64,000 nucleotides of DNA from Pyrus communis (Eukaryota > Streptophyta > Magnoliopsida > Rosales > Rosaceae): NCBI RefSeq assembly GCF_963583255.1, contig NC_084814.1, positions 17,159,464 through 17,223,463 of the forward strand, given 5' to 3'. The notes beneath the pieces are model-generated. The model was not told the DNA's origin. It made no database searches and saw only the letters and a list, made by a program, of their open reading frames with translations. Numbering within the stretch: the first letter of the stretch is position 1; each line of letters opens with the position of its first letter. Positions 13,101 through 25,084 of this stretch are shown here, one piece after another. Position numbers and translations under genes: made by a program.

Positions 13101-13178
13101 GAGTTTCGCCTCCTCGGCCAGGTTCACAATCGTCGACACCGCGGAATCACTCGTCCTCTTCACATCCTCCGACGCCAT
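10161..13178 (-). CDS. ADNT1: Mitochondrial adenine nucleotide transporter, ADNT1-like
   Basis: Eight exons on the minus strand, all with GT-AG borders and consistent phases: 13015-13178, 12302-12350, 11934-12097, 11743-11780, 11137-11249, 10928-11041, 10348-10692 and 10161-10244. They encode 356 residues, close to the roughly 352 of Arabidopsis ADNT1. The N-terminus MASEDVKRT...AVSTIVNLAEEA is diagnostic of ADNT1. Three mitochondrial carrier repeats each carry the P-x-[DE]-x-x-[KR] signature: PLERLK (residue about 62), PMDMVR (about 165) and PLDVIR (about 268). The last is followed by RRRMQM. The family sits in the inner mitochondrial membrane and exchanges cytosolic AMP/ADP for matrix ATP, mainly in non-green tissue. 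All signature residues are present and no disruption was seen, so it looks functional. Confidence 0.93.
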
Positions 13179-16126
13179 TAAACCCCACGCACAACACACG
13201 CACAGAGAGAATGTCAACGGGTCGCCGGAACCCTAGGAAGACTCCCGGACCAATCCGCGTCCAATTCGATCAACGAGATTCTCAGCGATTTATCGGCGAG
13301 TATGCGGCCGCATGTCTGCGGACTGCGGAGAGGAGGCGTGCCGTTGGGTACGAGAACGCGATTATATATGTACGACAAAATGATTTGGTCGTTGAGGGTT
13401 ATATATGTACGGCCGTCGTCACTATAACCAGCACATTACTACTACTGCTACGCTGCTTTTACTATTTTCTTTTATTTACTTTTTTTACTTTTTTGGGGTT
13501 TTGATGTTTTTGGTTGGTGTTTATTTCGTAGGAAGTTGCGAATTTAGGAAATAGAAATGATTCTTTATAGACTTTATGTCTTCATTATTTAACGTTAATT
13601 TTCGTGTTAATATAATAAAATATTGTGTAAAAAACATGAAGTGAAAAAGAGTCTACAGAAAATCTTACTTTTGAAAAAGTCTCTTTTCCATTTCTCGAAA
13701 GAAAATAGGTTTCTAGTTGTATCGTACGCGTCATCGCATTTTTACCAAATGGGCATGCCTTGTTTGTTGGTAGTTAGTGTGATTAATGGTTCTGATCAGT
13801 TGATTTGGAAAAAGATCAAAATGTATGGTTCGTGATGCTACTGACCGGCCAACATATTCATCATTCATAGGAGTCGAATTTGATATTCTACTTACAAATA
13901 CAAATGACTAATACTAGACTGTAATGATAATAACATAGCAACACTATGTACTTTAAAATTGAAAAAAATTCCATGTTGAAGTGAAGTAATAAAAGTAAAT
14001 TTTATTTCTTTATGCATAAATAAAAAATTTAGTGTAACACTAGTATTATTGTCTATTGACGTTTCTTTCCAAGTGTAAAATAAGGTCTCAAGCACGACTC
14101 TCATGAACCACAGATTTAAAATTTATTAGTATTGCTTTGATGCTTGATTGTGAATAGTATTCAATTAATCATGTTAAGGTGAAAAAGTTCATTTTATCAA
14201 CCAATTTGGTGCTTGATGGCCACATAAATCAATTAAGAGAAGAAAAAAAAGTTAATTCCATCGATCAATAATTATGATTATCGTGTAAGGGGAGCATAAC
14301 TTAATCAGTTAAGAACATTCATTTTTCCATTTGACGATTTAAGTGCTAATATTGTCTGTATTTGTTCCTCCTCTTATAATAAACATTTGTAGTTTTTGTA
14401 CATGTAGTAGTTGTTTAGGAGTTTACGACAATTGCCTGTTTTAGCAAATTGGTTAGAGATTATTTTCTTAGTTACTACAAATTATATTCAATTGACACTT
14501 TTATATTTATTTTAATTGATCATTGAAAATTTCAAACTATTGTTTCTTGTGAAAAAAAAAACATTGAAAAATGTTAAGGGGACTTTCAAAAGTGGGACTT
14601 TTCATTGACTCTCTATTACCTCACAAGTTAACCTCAATTTCCATGCCAATGTTATAAAACATTGTGCCAAAATGAGAATGCTAGAGAGACCGAATTTGCA
14701 AACCAAAAGATATTTCGTCAATAAGAAATAAGCATGTTAATCAACATTTAAGTTATAATCCAATTATCAACATCCACATAATTTGGTTTATAAAATTTGG
14801 TTTAGAAATTTGGTCTCTTTAGCATTATATATGCCAAAAACACTTAATGACAAAAGAATTCATGAAGAGTCTCATTTTTTAGCGAGTTCCTTCAACATTT
14901 CTCAAAAACATTTTCCGTCTCATCTTATTCATATTTTTATTTTTATTTTTATTTTTGACAAAAAATCTGTTTACACGATTTATTGAGGATGGATTGGTCA
15001 CGATCTCATATGATCTTATCTCATTAATTAGAAGATGAAATTGGTAGAAGCTGAAATTGATGTTTTTGGTCCACAAGTTTGCTTTCAATTCAAGCACGAC
15101 AATATCCGAAACAAATCAATAATTTCGATATCGAAATTCATCCATTTCTTGGGCGAACAAATGCAAACCGCACACGTTTGCAGGAGACAATAACATGAAG
15201 GCCACAAGTTGATGTAGGAAAGAAATTGGGTTATTTTACATGCCATATAAAAAAAATAAAAAATAAAAAATAAAAAATAAAAAAAGAAGGAGGAATCTAT
15301 GTTCAATCAAGAAAATCGATTGAAAAATTGGAAATTCGAGGATTAGTAGATTATTTGTTGCTGCTATTTCACGAAAGTAAATGTTTTGAATAATAGTCGA
15401 AGATTACAAACCTGAGGCCAATTTGACTTTTTTATGGTGTAACTTAACCTAGAAACCCTAGGAATCAAAATAAGGGGAAAAAAAAAACAAATAACAAAAG
15501 ATCAAATTTGTACTAAAATTATAAAATCTCGTATTAAAAATAGCAACAACATAATTCCTCCAAATTTTGTCTGAGCTCATACCAAAGCAATGAGGGCCAC
15601 TTTAGGTTTTTTTAAAATAAATTGATTATGTTGTTATTTAAGAACAATCAGATGCAAAATAAAGTAGTTGAACAGTTGTTATACTGTATTTTTAAAAGTG
15701 TTGTGAGTACAAAAATGAGTGTAAAAACAGTGTGTAGAAGGAGAAATAATGTCATTGTTTAAAATTAATGAGCTTATTACAGGAACTAAAAATATTCTAA
15801 AGGCTCAACTTCGCTTTTTATTGAAGCAGCTTTTAAAAGCAACCTACATGGTGCTTTTAAAACCTGCTGTCTAGAGGTCAGTGCTTTTAAAATAGGCAGT
15901 ATATTTTATGTTTACCAAACAATTTTTTACTGCTTAACTTTAAAGTTAAGCAGTTTTTGGTGAATAAAACAATCCCAAACTGGGCCTAAGTCTTGTAGCA
16001 ACAAATAATCTATAAACTATGTGAGCACAATGAGTCTTGTAGTAGCAAATTCTACTTGGGCCCGAAATAGATAAGCCAATGAAAAGTTGTGTTAATTGAA
16101 CAGCCTGAAAAATCCAAAATGTCAAC
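13179..16126. other. Intergenic AT-rich region
   Basis: The first 200 bp are the GC-richer 5' flank of the ADNT1-like gene. The rest is AT-rich with low-complexity runs, for example TTTTA repeats near 14934-14956 and AAAAAT repeats near 15246-15284. Short open frames here have no recognisable protein similarity and I treat them as chance. No complete mobile element could be delimited. Confidence 0.5.
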
Positions 16127-16362
16127 TGTGAAACCTCGCCCTAAATTAATTGTAATTTCATATTAACAGGAATTATGAGATTACCATTTTGCCCCCTATC
16201 CATCACCATATCCGGATCCCCCTTCCCTTTTTAGATTTTCTGTTATTATTTTATAACACTTCATCTCTCTCTCTCTGCTTGCCACGTGGCACCACCCTTA
16301 CCTCCTATCTCCCTTTTTCTTCTTCTCTCTTCTCCCTCGAGTCATTCTCTCTCTTAGCTCAT

Positions 16363-16364
<2 letters not shown>

Positions 16365-16395
<31 letters not shown>
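16365..16395. repeat. CT microsatellite within the solo LTR
   Basis: An uninterrupted run of CT dinucleotides about 30 bp long lies inside a broader pyrimidine-rich stretch (16260-16400). Confidence 0.85.
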
Positions 16396-16398
<3 letters not shown>

Positions 16399-17608
16399 AC
16401 TCTCTACCTCCCTCTCCCCGAACCTACACACACCCACACACCCAAGATCGAGACAATGACGGTCGATGACACCACCCTCCACCATCACCTCACTTAGTGC
16501 TCTCTCTCCCTCCTCCTCTGTGAAGCACAGAGAACCCAGGAAGTGCTTCGGCGAACCTCGTGGCCTTCAAGCCAAAATCCAGCCGACTCGGGCCATTTTC
16601 ACGGCGTGTTCTAGGTATGAACCTCTTCCTCTCTCTCGTAGCTTCAATTCTAGGGGTAGATCGTCGAGTCTAGTTGGGTAATGGAGTCGATTGGAGCTCA
16701 AGAAGCTCCAGTCTTCTCCCTCGCAAAAATGGGTCATACCCGACCCGAGACCCTAAACCGAGTCCTTAAGCCCAGAACTTTGGGCTAGGCTTTCAAGCCT
16801 AAAGCCTGTTAAAACCCAAGCCCAAAATCCATTTGAACCCAGGCATTTGGGCCATGCTGACTTAGGCCTTCGGGCCAATGAACCTAAGCCCAAACCCACT
16901 GAACCCAGCAAGTAACCAGGCCCAACCCAGGACCCGGATCCAGCCCAAACCCGGTCGGATCCCAAACTCCAGGCTCGCATGGGTCCATGTGTGGGCCTGC
17001 GCATGGGTGCGCGTAAGGGCATGCATGTGCCAGTGCGTGGAGCACATGCGCCTTCGCCTTTTATGGCGACGCTGGCAACTTTTCTGGCCAACTTTCCGAC
17101 GACCCATCTCAGCGCATGGCCGTAAGGGCCGCCACCTTGCTGCAACGCGTGAGGGTGCGTGCGGCGGCGCATGGGGGTACCTGAGGTCCCCCCTTATGTT
17201 TTTTGACGTCTTGAATCCATTTATGATGTCCATTTTCCGAAATTCAATCATTATAGTAGAGTTTTATTAATTGGACCCTTTATGTGCTTAGGTACGATTA
17301 TTAGCAGCATTTTCGTCCCTTCTATTTCGTACGGCTCTTCGATGACGAAGTATCTGTGAGCAAACCCCTTCCAAAATGCATAATTTTACTATTAGAAATG
17401 CACATAAAAAGTAAGATTTAATGGTTACGTTTTATGAAACGTATATGAGTAAATTAGATTTACACTTTACGAGATATCATGCTTTACTAAGAATATTTTG
17501 GAATACCATACTTTATTGACCTTACGTTCTTCGTAGTATATATGATTGATGACTATATACTACGAATAGGTTTTACGATATGACGTTGTAGCTACCGAAC
17601 TCCGGTTA

Positions 17609-17610
<2 letters not shown>

Positions 17611-17655
<45 letters not shown>
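17611..17655. repeat. AT microsatellite within the solo LTR
   Basis: About 22 uninterrupted AT dinucleotides are present, a likely length-polymorphic marker. Confidence 0.95.
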
Positions 17656-17660
<5 letters not shown>

Positions 17661-17710
17661 TATTATGTTAATGTTTTTATATACTTACTTAGTGGTTACT
17701 CATACGATTT

Positions 17711-17935
17711 GCCTACGGGCGAATGATATCTATATTGGCTTCGGTCAGGTGATGTAGGGGCCTACCGGTTGAATGATATCTATATATTGGCTTCGGTTTG
17801 GTGATGTAGGGGCCTACGAGTCGAAAGATACTTATATTAGCTTCGGCCGGGAGATGTAGTGCCTACGGACGAATGATACTGCCTACAGGTGAATGATCTG
17901 CCTATGGGCGCGTGATGTAGAACCTTCGGATGAAT
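17711..17935. repeat. Degenerate minisatellite, unit about 50 bp
   Basis: Units open with GCCTACGGG-like motifs at 17711, 17760, 17812 and 17861. They continue with GAATGATATCTATATTGG, CTTCGG and GTGATGTAGG. Two shorter partial units follow. The array lies inside the solo LTR. Confidence 0.75.
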
Positions 17936-18583
17936 GAAGAAGTGTTCTATATGCCTTGTGGTGAAACAAATATTATATATATATATATGTATATGCCTTA
18001 TATATATACCACTACTAAACACATTATATACGATATATGTTTTATGGAAGGTTTTATGGCGTGCTAGGGTTTTCGGAAAACCTACTACTTGTTATGCAAT
18101 ATGAGTTTTCATAAACTTTGGGTGTTAGTACGTTGTTGAATAATTATGTTAGTACTATTTATATATCAATTTGGTCCACTCATGTTTTGTTTTGCGTCCC
18201 CTCAGGACATAGGAACGAGGCATATGAACCGAGCTACGAGGCATTCCCTTACCAGTGATATCGTGCCATCTTCTCTGCTTTTGACATTACTTGTAATAGT
18301 ACTTTCTGTTACACCTTCCGTTTGTATTCTGAATTAGATGTATGCTCTGAATATGTCATGCATTATCACTATCATTTTATTGACGATTGAATATTATTAT
18401 AATATTTTGATAAGGTTTGTATTTGAATTTTACCTTATGAGTAGTTCAAGCGAAATTTATACGCATGTTTCACATGTCCTTGGCATATGCATTCATTAAA
18501 TGGTCTGCATCACCCTCGGGTGTCGGCCAACACGTGGCCATCCCGTTGTCCTCCAGACATCGAAATCGGAACGTGTCATCAAC

Positions 18584-20119
18584 TTTCATGATATGGCAAC
18601 ATCAAATAATCTACTAACCACGAATTTTTAATTCTCTAATCAATTTTCTTAATTGAACGTGGCTTCCTCTCTTTTAAATTATGGCATGTAAAATAACCTA
18701 ATTTCTGCCCTTACATCCCAAGTGGAACAAAAACTTGGAAAAGACATTGCATGGCATTGTCCGGTGGTTTTCATGAGTAATGCCAAAACTTATGCTCTAA
18801 TAGTATGACATACTGCCGCACTTGCAGCTGTTACATTCAATCCAAAAATTGGATATAACAGCCCTAAGTGACGGATTATGCAATACACCGGTATATGGCA
18901 GAAATATTAGTTAGTTAAAAACTTAGGACATATTTTAGGACATACCTTTTTTTAGGGATGAGTAGGATATGCTTTCAGAGTTAATCATGTTAAGATAAAT
19001 ATAGCAGTTAGAAAGTGCATAGTAATGTCGTGATTACCTATGTGAGTGTAATAGGCTAAAATTTAAGACTTCGACTCATTTGGAACCAAAAATTGGCGTT
19101 GATAGTTTTTTCATCATTTCTTAAAAGTTGTATATTCTGATCTAATTTTATGCAGTTAATTAGAATACTAACCGTCACTTAGTACTACAATCTTTTCACT
19201 TAGCATATTTAGACTTAATCCACTCTCCTATCCCTATTTTTCCAATTCCTTAATGTAAATAATATCGTTTGTTAAAAAAAAAAATTAGAATAGTAACCGA
19301 ATCGTATCGTGTTTGTGTTTGCTTTGACATGTATGGTATGCGAAATTTAAAACTTGAACAGGAAAACTCAAAAACTAACAAAAAAAAAGTAACAGAAAAC
19401 TACGCGTTAAAGCACCATTGATGTTGATAGTACCACGATCATTTGGCAAATTAGAATGGGAAATGATTACGTATATATTCCTCATCTTCCTTTCACATTC
19501 CAAAAGCTATACCTCATTTGATCACATACTAGTTGATCATTATTCCCGCACACTAGATAGATTTAAAGAAAATTTTGTTTTGTTCTGAAATTGACAATAT
19601 ATGTGCAATAGAAAATAAAGTAAATAAGACATAATATTTACGAGGTTCGGCAAATATATCTACGTATTCGGGACAACATTAGTATTTTTCTCTTATTATA
19701 AAAAATAATAGGAGTACAAAGATAACTCTTATTATATTTCTATCTTCACTCTAGCCTTCCTTTTCTCTTTTTTTTTTTTCTTTTCTCTCCTCTCTTTCTT
19801 ATCTTACTTCCGTGTTTGTTTTCTTCCGCATGTGTCTCTTTGAGAGCTATTGTGTTCCTTTATATAATTGAAAACAAGTGGGATGTGTTTCTCCATCAAG
19901 CCACTTCTTTTGAAAATTTGTGAATGTATGGGGTCATCTACTCAAATCATATAATGGAAGGAAGACACGTGGGCGTCCATATATACAACATATTTAAATT
20001 TATCTTTGTTTATTGTAATCTTATAGGTTTGTATTTTGGGGTTTTATTTCCTTTCACTTTTGGACTACTTATGATTTGCAAGTTTGCAATGCTCTTCCAA
20101 TGGCGGTTTTAATGTGTTC
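18584..20119. other. Intergenic AT-rich region with one SINE
   Basis: No gene was recognised. A SINE-like copy lies at 19175-19282. The stretch 19560-19900 contains an ACGAGGTTCGGCAAATATATCTACGTATTCGGG-type motif of a kind often met in LTR retrotransposon ends, but no paired terminus or target duplication could be defined. Confidence 0.4.
19175..19282 (+). mobile_element. SINE-like retroelement, copy 2 (internally deleted)
   Basis: It begins CACTTAGTACTACAATC like copy 1 and ends TTAATGTAAATAATATCGTTTGTT followed by an A tail, but the B-box region is missing. It is flanked by 17-bp direct repeats, AATTAGAATACTAACCG (19158-19174) and AATTAGAATAGTAACCG (19283-19299), which differ at one base. 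Confidence 0.7.
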
Positions 20120-21002
20120 ATTTGTGTATTTACGTTGACGGCCATAATATACCTATGAATATGATCACCCTTTGAAGCAGAAGCAGCAGCAGCAGATCCA
20201 AGTTCTACGAATCTAACTTTGCCACGAGCAAAATCCAGAACGACAATATTAGAGCAATATTTGAAGTAAATGCCACGATCCCAATCACCTACAGACCCAA
20301 GATGAACACCAAGGAAACAAAAAGGAGTCTGCCATCTTCATGTCTATGCAGTTTTCTTTTTCTCGCACTAACTTATCATAACTTTTCATCACCCGTATGT
20401 CAACTATGTATCTTCAGCAAAAACTGAACCAACTTCAACAATGACCATACAACCTCTCACATTAACCAAGTGAAGATTACGACGGCTTAACTTTGGAAAT
20501 TTGGAAATTAGGGTTGAGGAGTCCATTCAAACCTTTCCTTTTTCAAGTTAAGAGAAAGTATCTAGTTTTTTAATTCAATTTCAAGACTATCATCATCAGA
20601 AGAATCATGAAAGAGATCTTGTGGGAGCAAGAACTAGCATTGTAGCCCATACCATACCACTCATATTTGCAGTTTGGAGGTTCATCAAATTCACTTGGTG
20701 GGAGTTTTAAACTTCTCCTATTAGAGGATTGACTAGGACGACTTGGCCTCCTAATGATCTTGCTTTTTGAAGCAAAGCAAGCCGTAGGAAGAAAACGTGA
20801 GATTGTAGTGGCCAGTTCTAATGAAGGTTGGAAGGTCGAAGGCAAGTTCATTCTTGCCTATATGATGATCATACAACAATGGTAAGGTGATTAACGTAGA
20901 CCTGGTGAGAACTATGAGCCGAGGAGGCGGTGTCAGCTTCTTTAGATCTTCATCATCAATAGTAGAAAGAGATGGGCGTGACAAGGCTACGAAAGGTCTT
21001 AG

Positions 21003-21227
21003 TATTAACATATGATACTATATTACTGAGAAAAGAGAATTGAGCAGAGAAGATGAGGCAAAAGGGAAACTTAGAGAGTACGAAAGCTCGTATTGTATTG
21101 ATCTTTTGTTACCGTACAAATGAGAGGGAAAATCCCTTTTATACAAAGCTAAAACCGCCTAGCTTATCTTACAAGCTAATACAATGTGGACATGGCATAA
21201 TGCTGACATGGCATTCCTTATTCAACA
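21003..21227 (-). repeat. 3' LTR of the F-box-locus Copia element
   Basis: 225 bp. It is paired with 24509-24724 and shares long blocks such as the AGAGAGTACGAAAGC region and ACCGCCTAGCTTATCTTAC. It is 9 bp longer than its partner. Confidence 0.85.
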
Positions 21228-21234
21228 TCCTCCC

Positions 21235-24044
21235 TCAATCTGTACTGGGATTTCCCAGTTGAAGTGGCATGGCAGAAGGCTGGAATGAAGTGGGGTGTTG
21301 TAAATTTGATACACCAAAGGCACAAGGGAAACATGTTTCATCATGTATAACACTTCTAGAAATGACAACCTTTGCACTGACCATGTTATAACAAATAGCA
21401 CCTTTATAACCAAGACAATATCCCAAGAAAACACACTAAATAGACCTTGGTTGAAGTTTATGAGTATTATAAGTTCTAAGATACGGATAAATGGCAGAAC
21501 CAAATACTCTCAGAGATGTAAGATTAAGTTTCAAATGGAGATTTCATCTTTAAGTTCTTAGTTGGCATTCTATTAAGAAAACAGAAGGTGCCACTGCATA
21601 ATACCAAGACTTGAGAGGAAGTGTAGCAGCATTTAACAAAGTAAAAGTTGTCTCTACAACATGTTTATGCTTCCTTTTCCACTAAACCATTATGTTGGGG
21701 TGTGTAAGGACAGAGGATAAAAGGTAGAATTAGATTAATGACTTTTATCTTGGTACTAAATTGATTCTCAACATAAGCACAAAATCTCACAAATACACCA
21801 AAAACTTCTGATTTATTTATTAAAGGGTAAATCCATACAAATCTTGTGGCCTCATCTACAAATGACACATAGTATCTAAATCCATCAATTGCTACAACTA
21901 GAGAAAGACCGCAAATATCAGTATGGACCTTATAAAATGGTATATCAACTCTATCTAACTTTTCAGAAAAGGCTAGCCTTCTCATTTTTCCAGTAATACA
22001 ATGAGAACAAGCATGAGTAATTACATCACTAGAACTTGACACGCTAAAGTCTTTCAACATTGCTTCCAAAATTTCATTTGAAGGGTGCCCAAATTTGTGA
22101 TGCCAGAGAGAAGGCTTAACAACTTTGCCTAATAATGCAGAAGAAGAAAGTACACGTGAAGTAAGCAAAGAAGGAAACACATGCATAAGAATCCTAAACA
22201 ATTCATTGTTGCTACTCTTTCCGTTGTACAGAACCACCTATGTTGCCTTGTCCTGCACAAAAAATTGTATGTCATCACATATAAACCAACTGTTATTAAC
22301 CTTGCACAGTTTTTTCACAGAAAGAAGATTTACAGTTAATATAGGAACATGTAATATATTTTTAAGATGAAGAGTGTGAGAAGGAGTCTTGATAGTTCTA
22401 GTGCCAACATGTTGAACATTCAATTCTTCACCATTTTCAACTATAATCTTCTTATCACCAGTGTATGGAAATGTTGATTTTAAGAGAGTGATGTCAGGGC
22501 TCATATGGTGAGAAACCCCAATGTCAATAATCCAAGACTCACCCTCATAAGAGGTTTGATTAGTTAATGCTTGCATAGAAGAAGGCACAAAATTCCCTTG
22601 ATCAGCAGAAATGTCTTGAGAACAAATTGAAGAAGTAGCTTGATTGAACACAGAAGGTGCAGGTTGAAAACCAGAATACAACTCTATAGGAAATGGAGAC
22701 ACTCCTTTAAGACCAAAACCACCGATAACATGACATTGGCAAAGGAATTTGGATGCTGAAATTGAGAAGAGAGGTCCTGAAAGGCATAGTGAACAGTGAT
22801 AGAAGAAGGGTGAGGAGCTCCTTGATAGGCATAATTACCCATATATCTGCAATCAATAGCAATGTGTCCCCTCTTTCCACAAATTTGACATTCTTGAACA
22901 ACTTGACCACCACCAGATCTGAATAGACAAGTAACAGCATTATGGCATTTCCTAGAGCAAATCTGACATTGATGAATGATTTCTTGTCTATGAAAAGTAT
23001 TACCAACCCAAAATTGACCATTTATGTTACCATTAAACCGAGGTTTATAACCGCCATTACCTTTGCCCTTATAGCAATTATTATTCCCAAAAGTTCTATT
23101 ACCTTGACCATTGAAATTGGTAGTATTTGATGGACCAAAATTTTTCCCATAAGATGAGTAACCAAGAAAAAGAGAATTCTGAAGAAAATCATTTGGCTGA
23201 GACACACCATTGGACTGAGAAAAACCATTAGGTGCAGATCTAGGAGCAACAAACCCATAACCAAAATTATGAGGAAATGACATAGCGCCAACCGAAGAAG
23301 TAAGAGGTCCAGGCATTGAACTGGAAATAAAAAATGACCAGGCATATAACTTGAGGAAGAAATGCTTGGATTGCCTACATTAGTGTACATAGCAGCCATA
23401 CTTTGCACAAGAAAATGCATTCTATTTTTAATAGTCTTTTCTGCACCTAACAATTGTATGTAAAATTCTTTCAAGCTAATAGGTGTCTCTCTAGCAAGAA
23501 TAATTGTTTTAATCATTTCAAAGTCAACTGGAAGACCACTTAATGTTGCAATCATTACATCATGATCTGAAATTGCTTCACCAGCAGTAGTGAGTTTATC
23601 TTTAAGAACTTTTAGTCTCAACAATTACTTATCAACAGTATCTCCACCCCTTTGTATTGTATGTAACATAGTTTTCAAATGATTAACATTGGCATTGGAA
23701 ACGGACATATATCTATCTTGCAAAGCAATACAGATATCATGAGCTATTTTACAATCAACGACATGTTCAATTGCATCATCACTTAGTGTAGTTAAGAGAA
23801 GACTAAGTAGGTCCATATTAGTTTTAACCCACACCTTATAGGCATTATTAATCTCTTTAGTAACCCCCATGTCAGGAGTAAGAACATATTTGGGCAGACA
23901 GATAGAATCCCTAGTAACATGGTCCAAAAGATCATGACCATGAAACATCGAACAAAATTGAAAATTTCATTTGATGAAATTATGATCATTCAGTTTTATA
24001 GTCAACATTCCCAAGAGACTATCCAATTTCACAGAATCAGACAT
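21235..24044 (-). pseudogene. Degenerate gag-protease-integrase remnant (Copia)
   Basis: From the start at 24044 a gag fragment runs with two in-frame stops and a frameshift near 23.3 kb. CX2CX4HX4C-type zinc-knuckle motifs appear as CQICSRKCHNAVTC and CQICGKRGHIAIDC. The protease active site reads IDIGVSHHM where the family has D-S/T-G-A, so the catalytic motif is altered. A GAG-pre-integrase motif (LWHHKFGHPSNE) and an integrase core remnant ending in PQHNGLVEKEA follow. Post-integrase residues (VFLGYCLGYKG, RSVIHDE) reach almost to the 3' LTR. Reverse transcriptase and RNase H are deleted. Confidence 0.85.
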
Positions 24045-24353
24045 GGTTACTCAACTTAACATTGCAAGAATAGACCCAAACGAGAAAATCGAATCACAAA
24101 ATAACCTAGATGCAAAATTCTTCAAGAATCACTCCAAATATCATAAGATATAACTACAAATCTCAGATCTTGACAAATATACTGGTAATTGACCTTAATT
24201 CATCAAGAAAGTGTTTGAATTGGCATTGGCCTTCTCAAAGACCACATTGAACAGAGAACAAACAATTCAACAGTTATAGACAATCTTTATGGAATCAGCC
24301 TTCATTCTATACAATCACAAGAGTCTAACAAAGTAGAAAAGCATACAGATCCC

Positions 24354-24385
24354 AAAAAAAAAAAAAAAAAAAAAAAAACCCCCCA
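24354..24385. repeat. Homopolymer A run followed by C run
   Basis: More than 20 consecutive A residues are followed by six C residues, within the leader of the F-box-locus Copia element. Confidence 0.9.
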
Positions 24386-24508
24386 AATTCCAAAATTCTT
24401 GAAGAAATTGAACTAAATACACAAATACAATCACACCTGATATGAAGCGAAGCAACAGAAATTCATGTCAAGAATCACAGTGCAAGCAAGACTGGCTCCA
24501 TGATACCA

Positions 24509-24724
24509 TATTAACATATGATCCTATACTATTGAGAAGAGAGATTGAGCAGAAGAAAGATGTGGGGAAAAGGAAACTTAGAGAGTACGAAAGCTTGTAT
24601 TGTATTGATCTTTTGTTAACCGTACAAATGAGAGGGAAAATCCCTTTTATACAAAGATATTTTAAAACCGCCTAGCTTATCTTACAAGCTAATACAATGT
24701 TGACATAGCTTTCCTTATCCAACA
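24509..24724 (-). repeat. 5' LTR of the F-box-locus Copia element
   Basis: 216 bp. It begins TGTTGGATAAGG on the minus strand and abuts the primer binding site at 24508. Confidence 0.85.
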
Positions 24725-25084
24725 CTTAGAAACGTGATGGCAAGAAAACAATTTTCTTGTGGGCAGTCTCGAAAGGATGTTGAGGAGAATGTCAACGGGG
24801 AGGTCCATCAGCTGCGTTGTGCTCTTATTGTTGTACTGCGTCATCCTCTTGGTCTGTTGCGGCATCTCCGTAGTGCATTGCTTCACTTTTTTGGTCTGCT
24901 CTGCTGTGGCGGCATTTCTTGACTCTTGGTACCTTCTTAATCAAACAAAAACAAATATCACAATCTTCTTCCAAAATCAACTTTTGTTCAACCTTTCAAT
25001 CAAAAAATAAAATAAAATTTTGAGGAAGTTGATTACATATAAGTCGATCTGTAGAAACTGAAGCTCATGTGTATGTTTGTTTTA

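Larger units (their letters stand above)
16127..18578. mobile_element. Solo LTR, 2.45 kb, probably of a Gypsy-type retrotransposon
   Basis: The segment begins TGTGAAACCTCGCC and ends GGAACGTGTCA (5'-TG...CA-3'). It is flanked on both sides by the perfect 5-bp direct repeat TCAAC (16122-16126 and 18579-18583). No gag or pol coding and no second LTR are present, so it is best explained as a solo LTR left by recombination between two LTRs. It is more GC-rich than its surroundings around 16.7-17.2 kb. It contains a CT microsatellite, an AT microsatellite and a degenerate minisatellite. Open frames inside it overlap on both strands and look non-coding. The Gypsy assignment is inferred from length and the end style. 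Confidence 0.75.
21003..24724 (-). mobile_element. Copia-type LTR retrotransposon, deleted and degenerate, inserted in the F-box gene
   Basis: Terminal repeats (21003-21227 and 24509-24724) bound the element, flanked by the perfect 5-bp duplication CTTAG (20998-21002 and 24725-24729). Read on the minus strand it starts TGTTGG and ends TTAATA, an imperfect end. Directly after the 5' LTR is TGGTATCATGGAGCC, a tRNA-Met-type primer binding site. Inside, gag, protease and integrase remnants occur in Copia order, but no reverse transcriptase or RNase H is present. The LTRs differ by many substitutions and small indels, so the insertion is old. Confidence 0.85.
20120..24886 (-). pseudogene. F-box protein gene split by a Copia element and further decayed
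   Basis: The 5' part (24725-24886) encodes 54 residues ending in an F-box: LPVDILLNILSRLPTRKLF then SCHHVSK. Coding stops at the Copia insertion and resumes on the other side (below 20998) with TFRSLVTPISFYY, in frame with the first part if the element is ignored. That segment soon meets a stop. Further frameshifted pieces resemble an F-box-associated domain: VNPLIGEV, LKLPPSEFDEPPN, WYGMGYNAS, and near 20190-20310 GDWDRGIYFKYCSN and GKVRFVELGS. Intact family members recruit substrates to SCF ubiquitin ligases. At least two frameshifts and several stops besides the insertion mean the gene is dead. The 3' limit is approximate. Confidence 0.75.

Noticed and set aside
13000..13504. Plus-strand frames over the 5' end of the ADNT1-like gene
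   Set aside because: The first is antisense to the N-terminal exon. The second is in the 5' flank, has no family resemblance, and is low-complexity at its end.
16189..16681. Possible Ser/Leu-rich protein start in the CT-rich stretch
   Set aside because: It is a translation of a CT microsatellite inside a well-bounded solo LTR.
16753..17270. Three overlapping frames on both strands around 17 kb
   Set aside because: Overlap in three frames reflects GC-rich sequence without stops; it lies in the solo LTR and has no conserved motif.
19560..19900. Possible further solo LTR with an ACGAGGTTCGGC motif
   Set aside because: No paired ends or direct repeats could be found by eye, so it was not called as an element.
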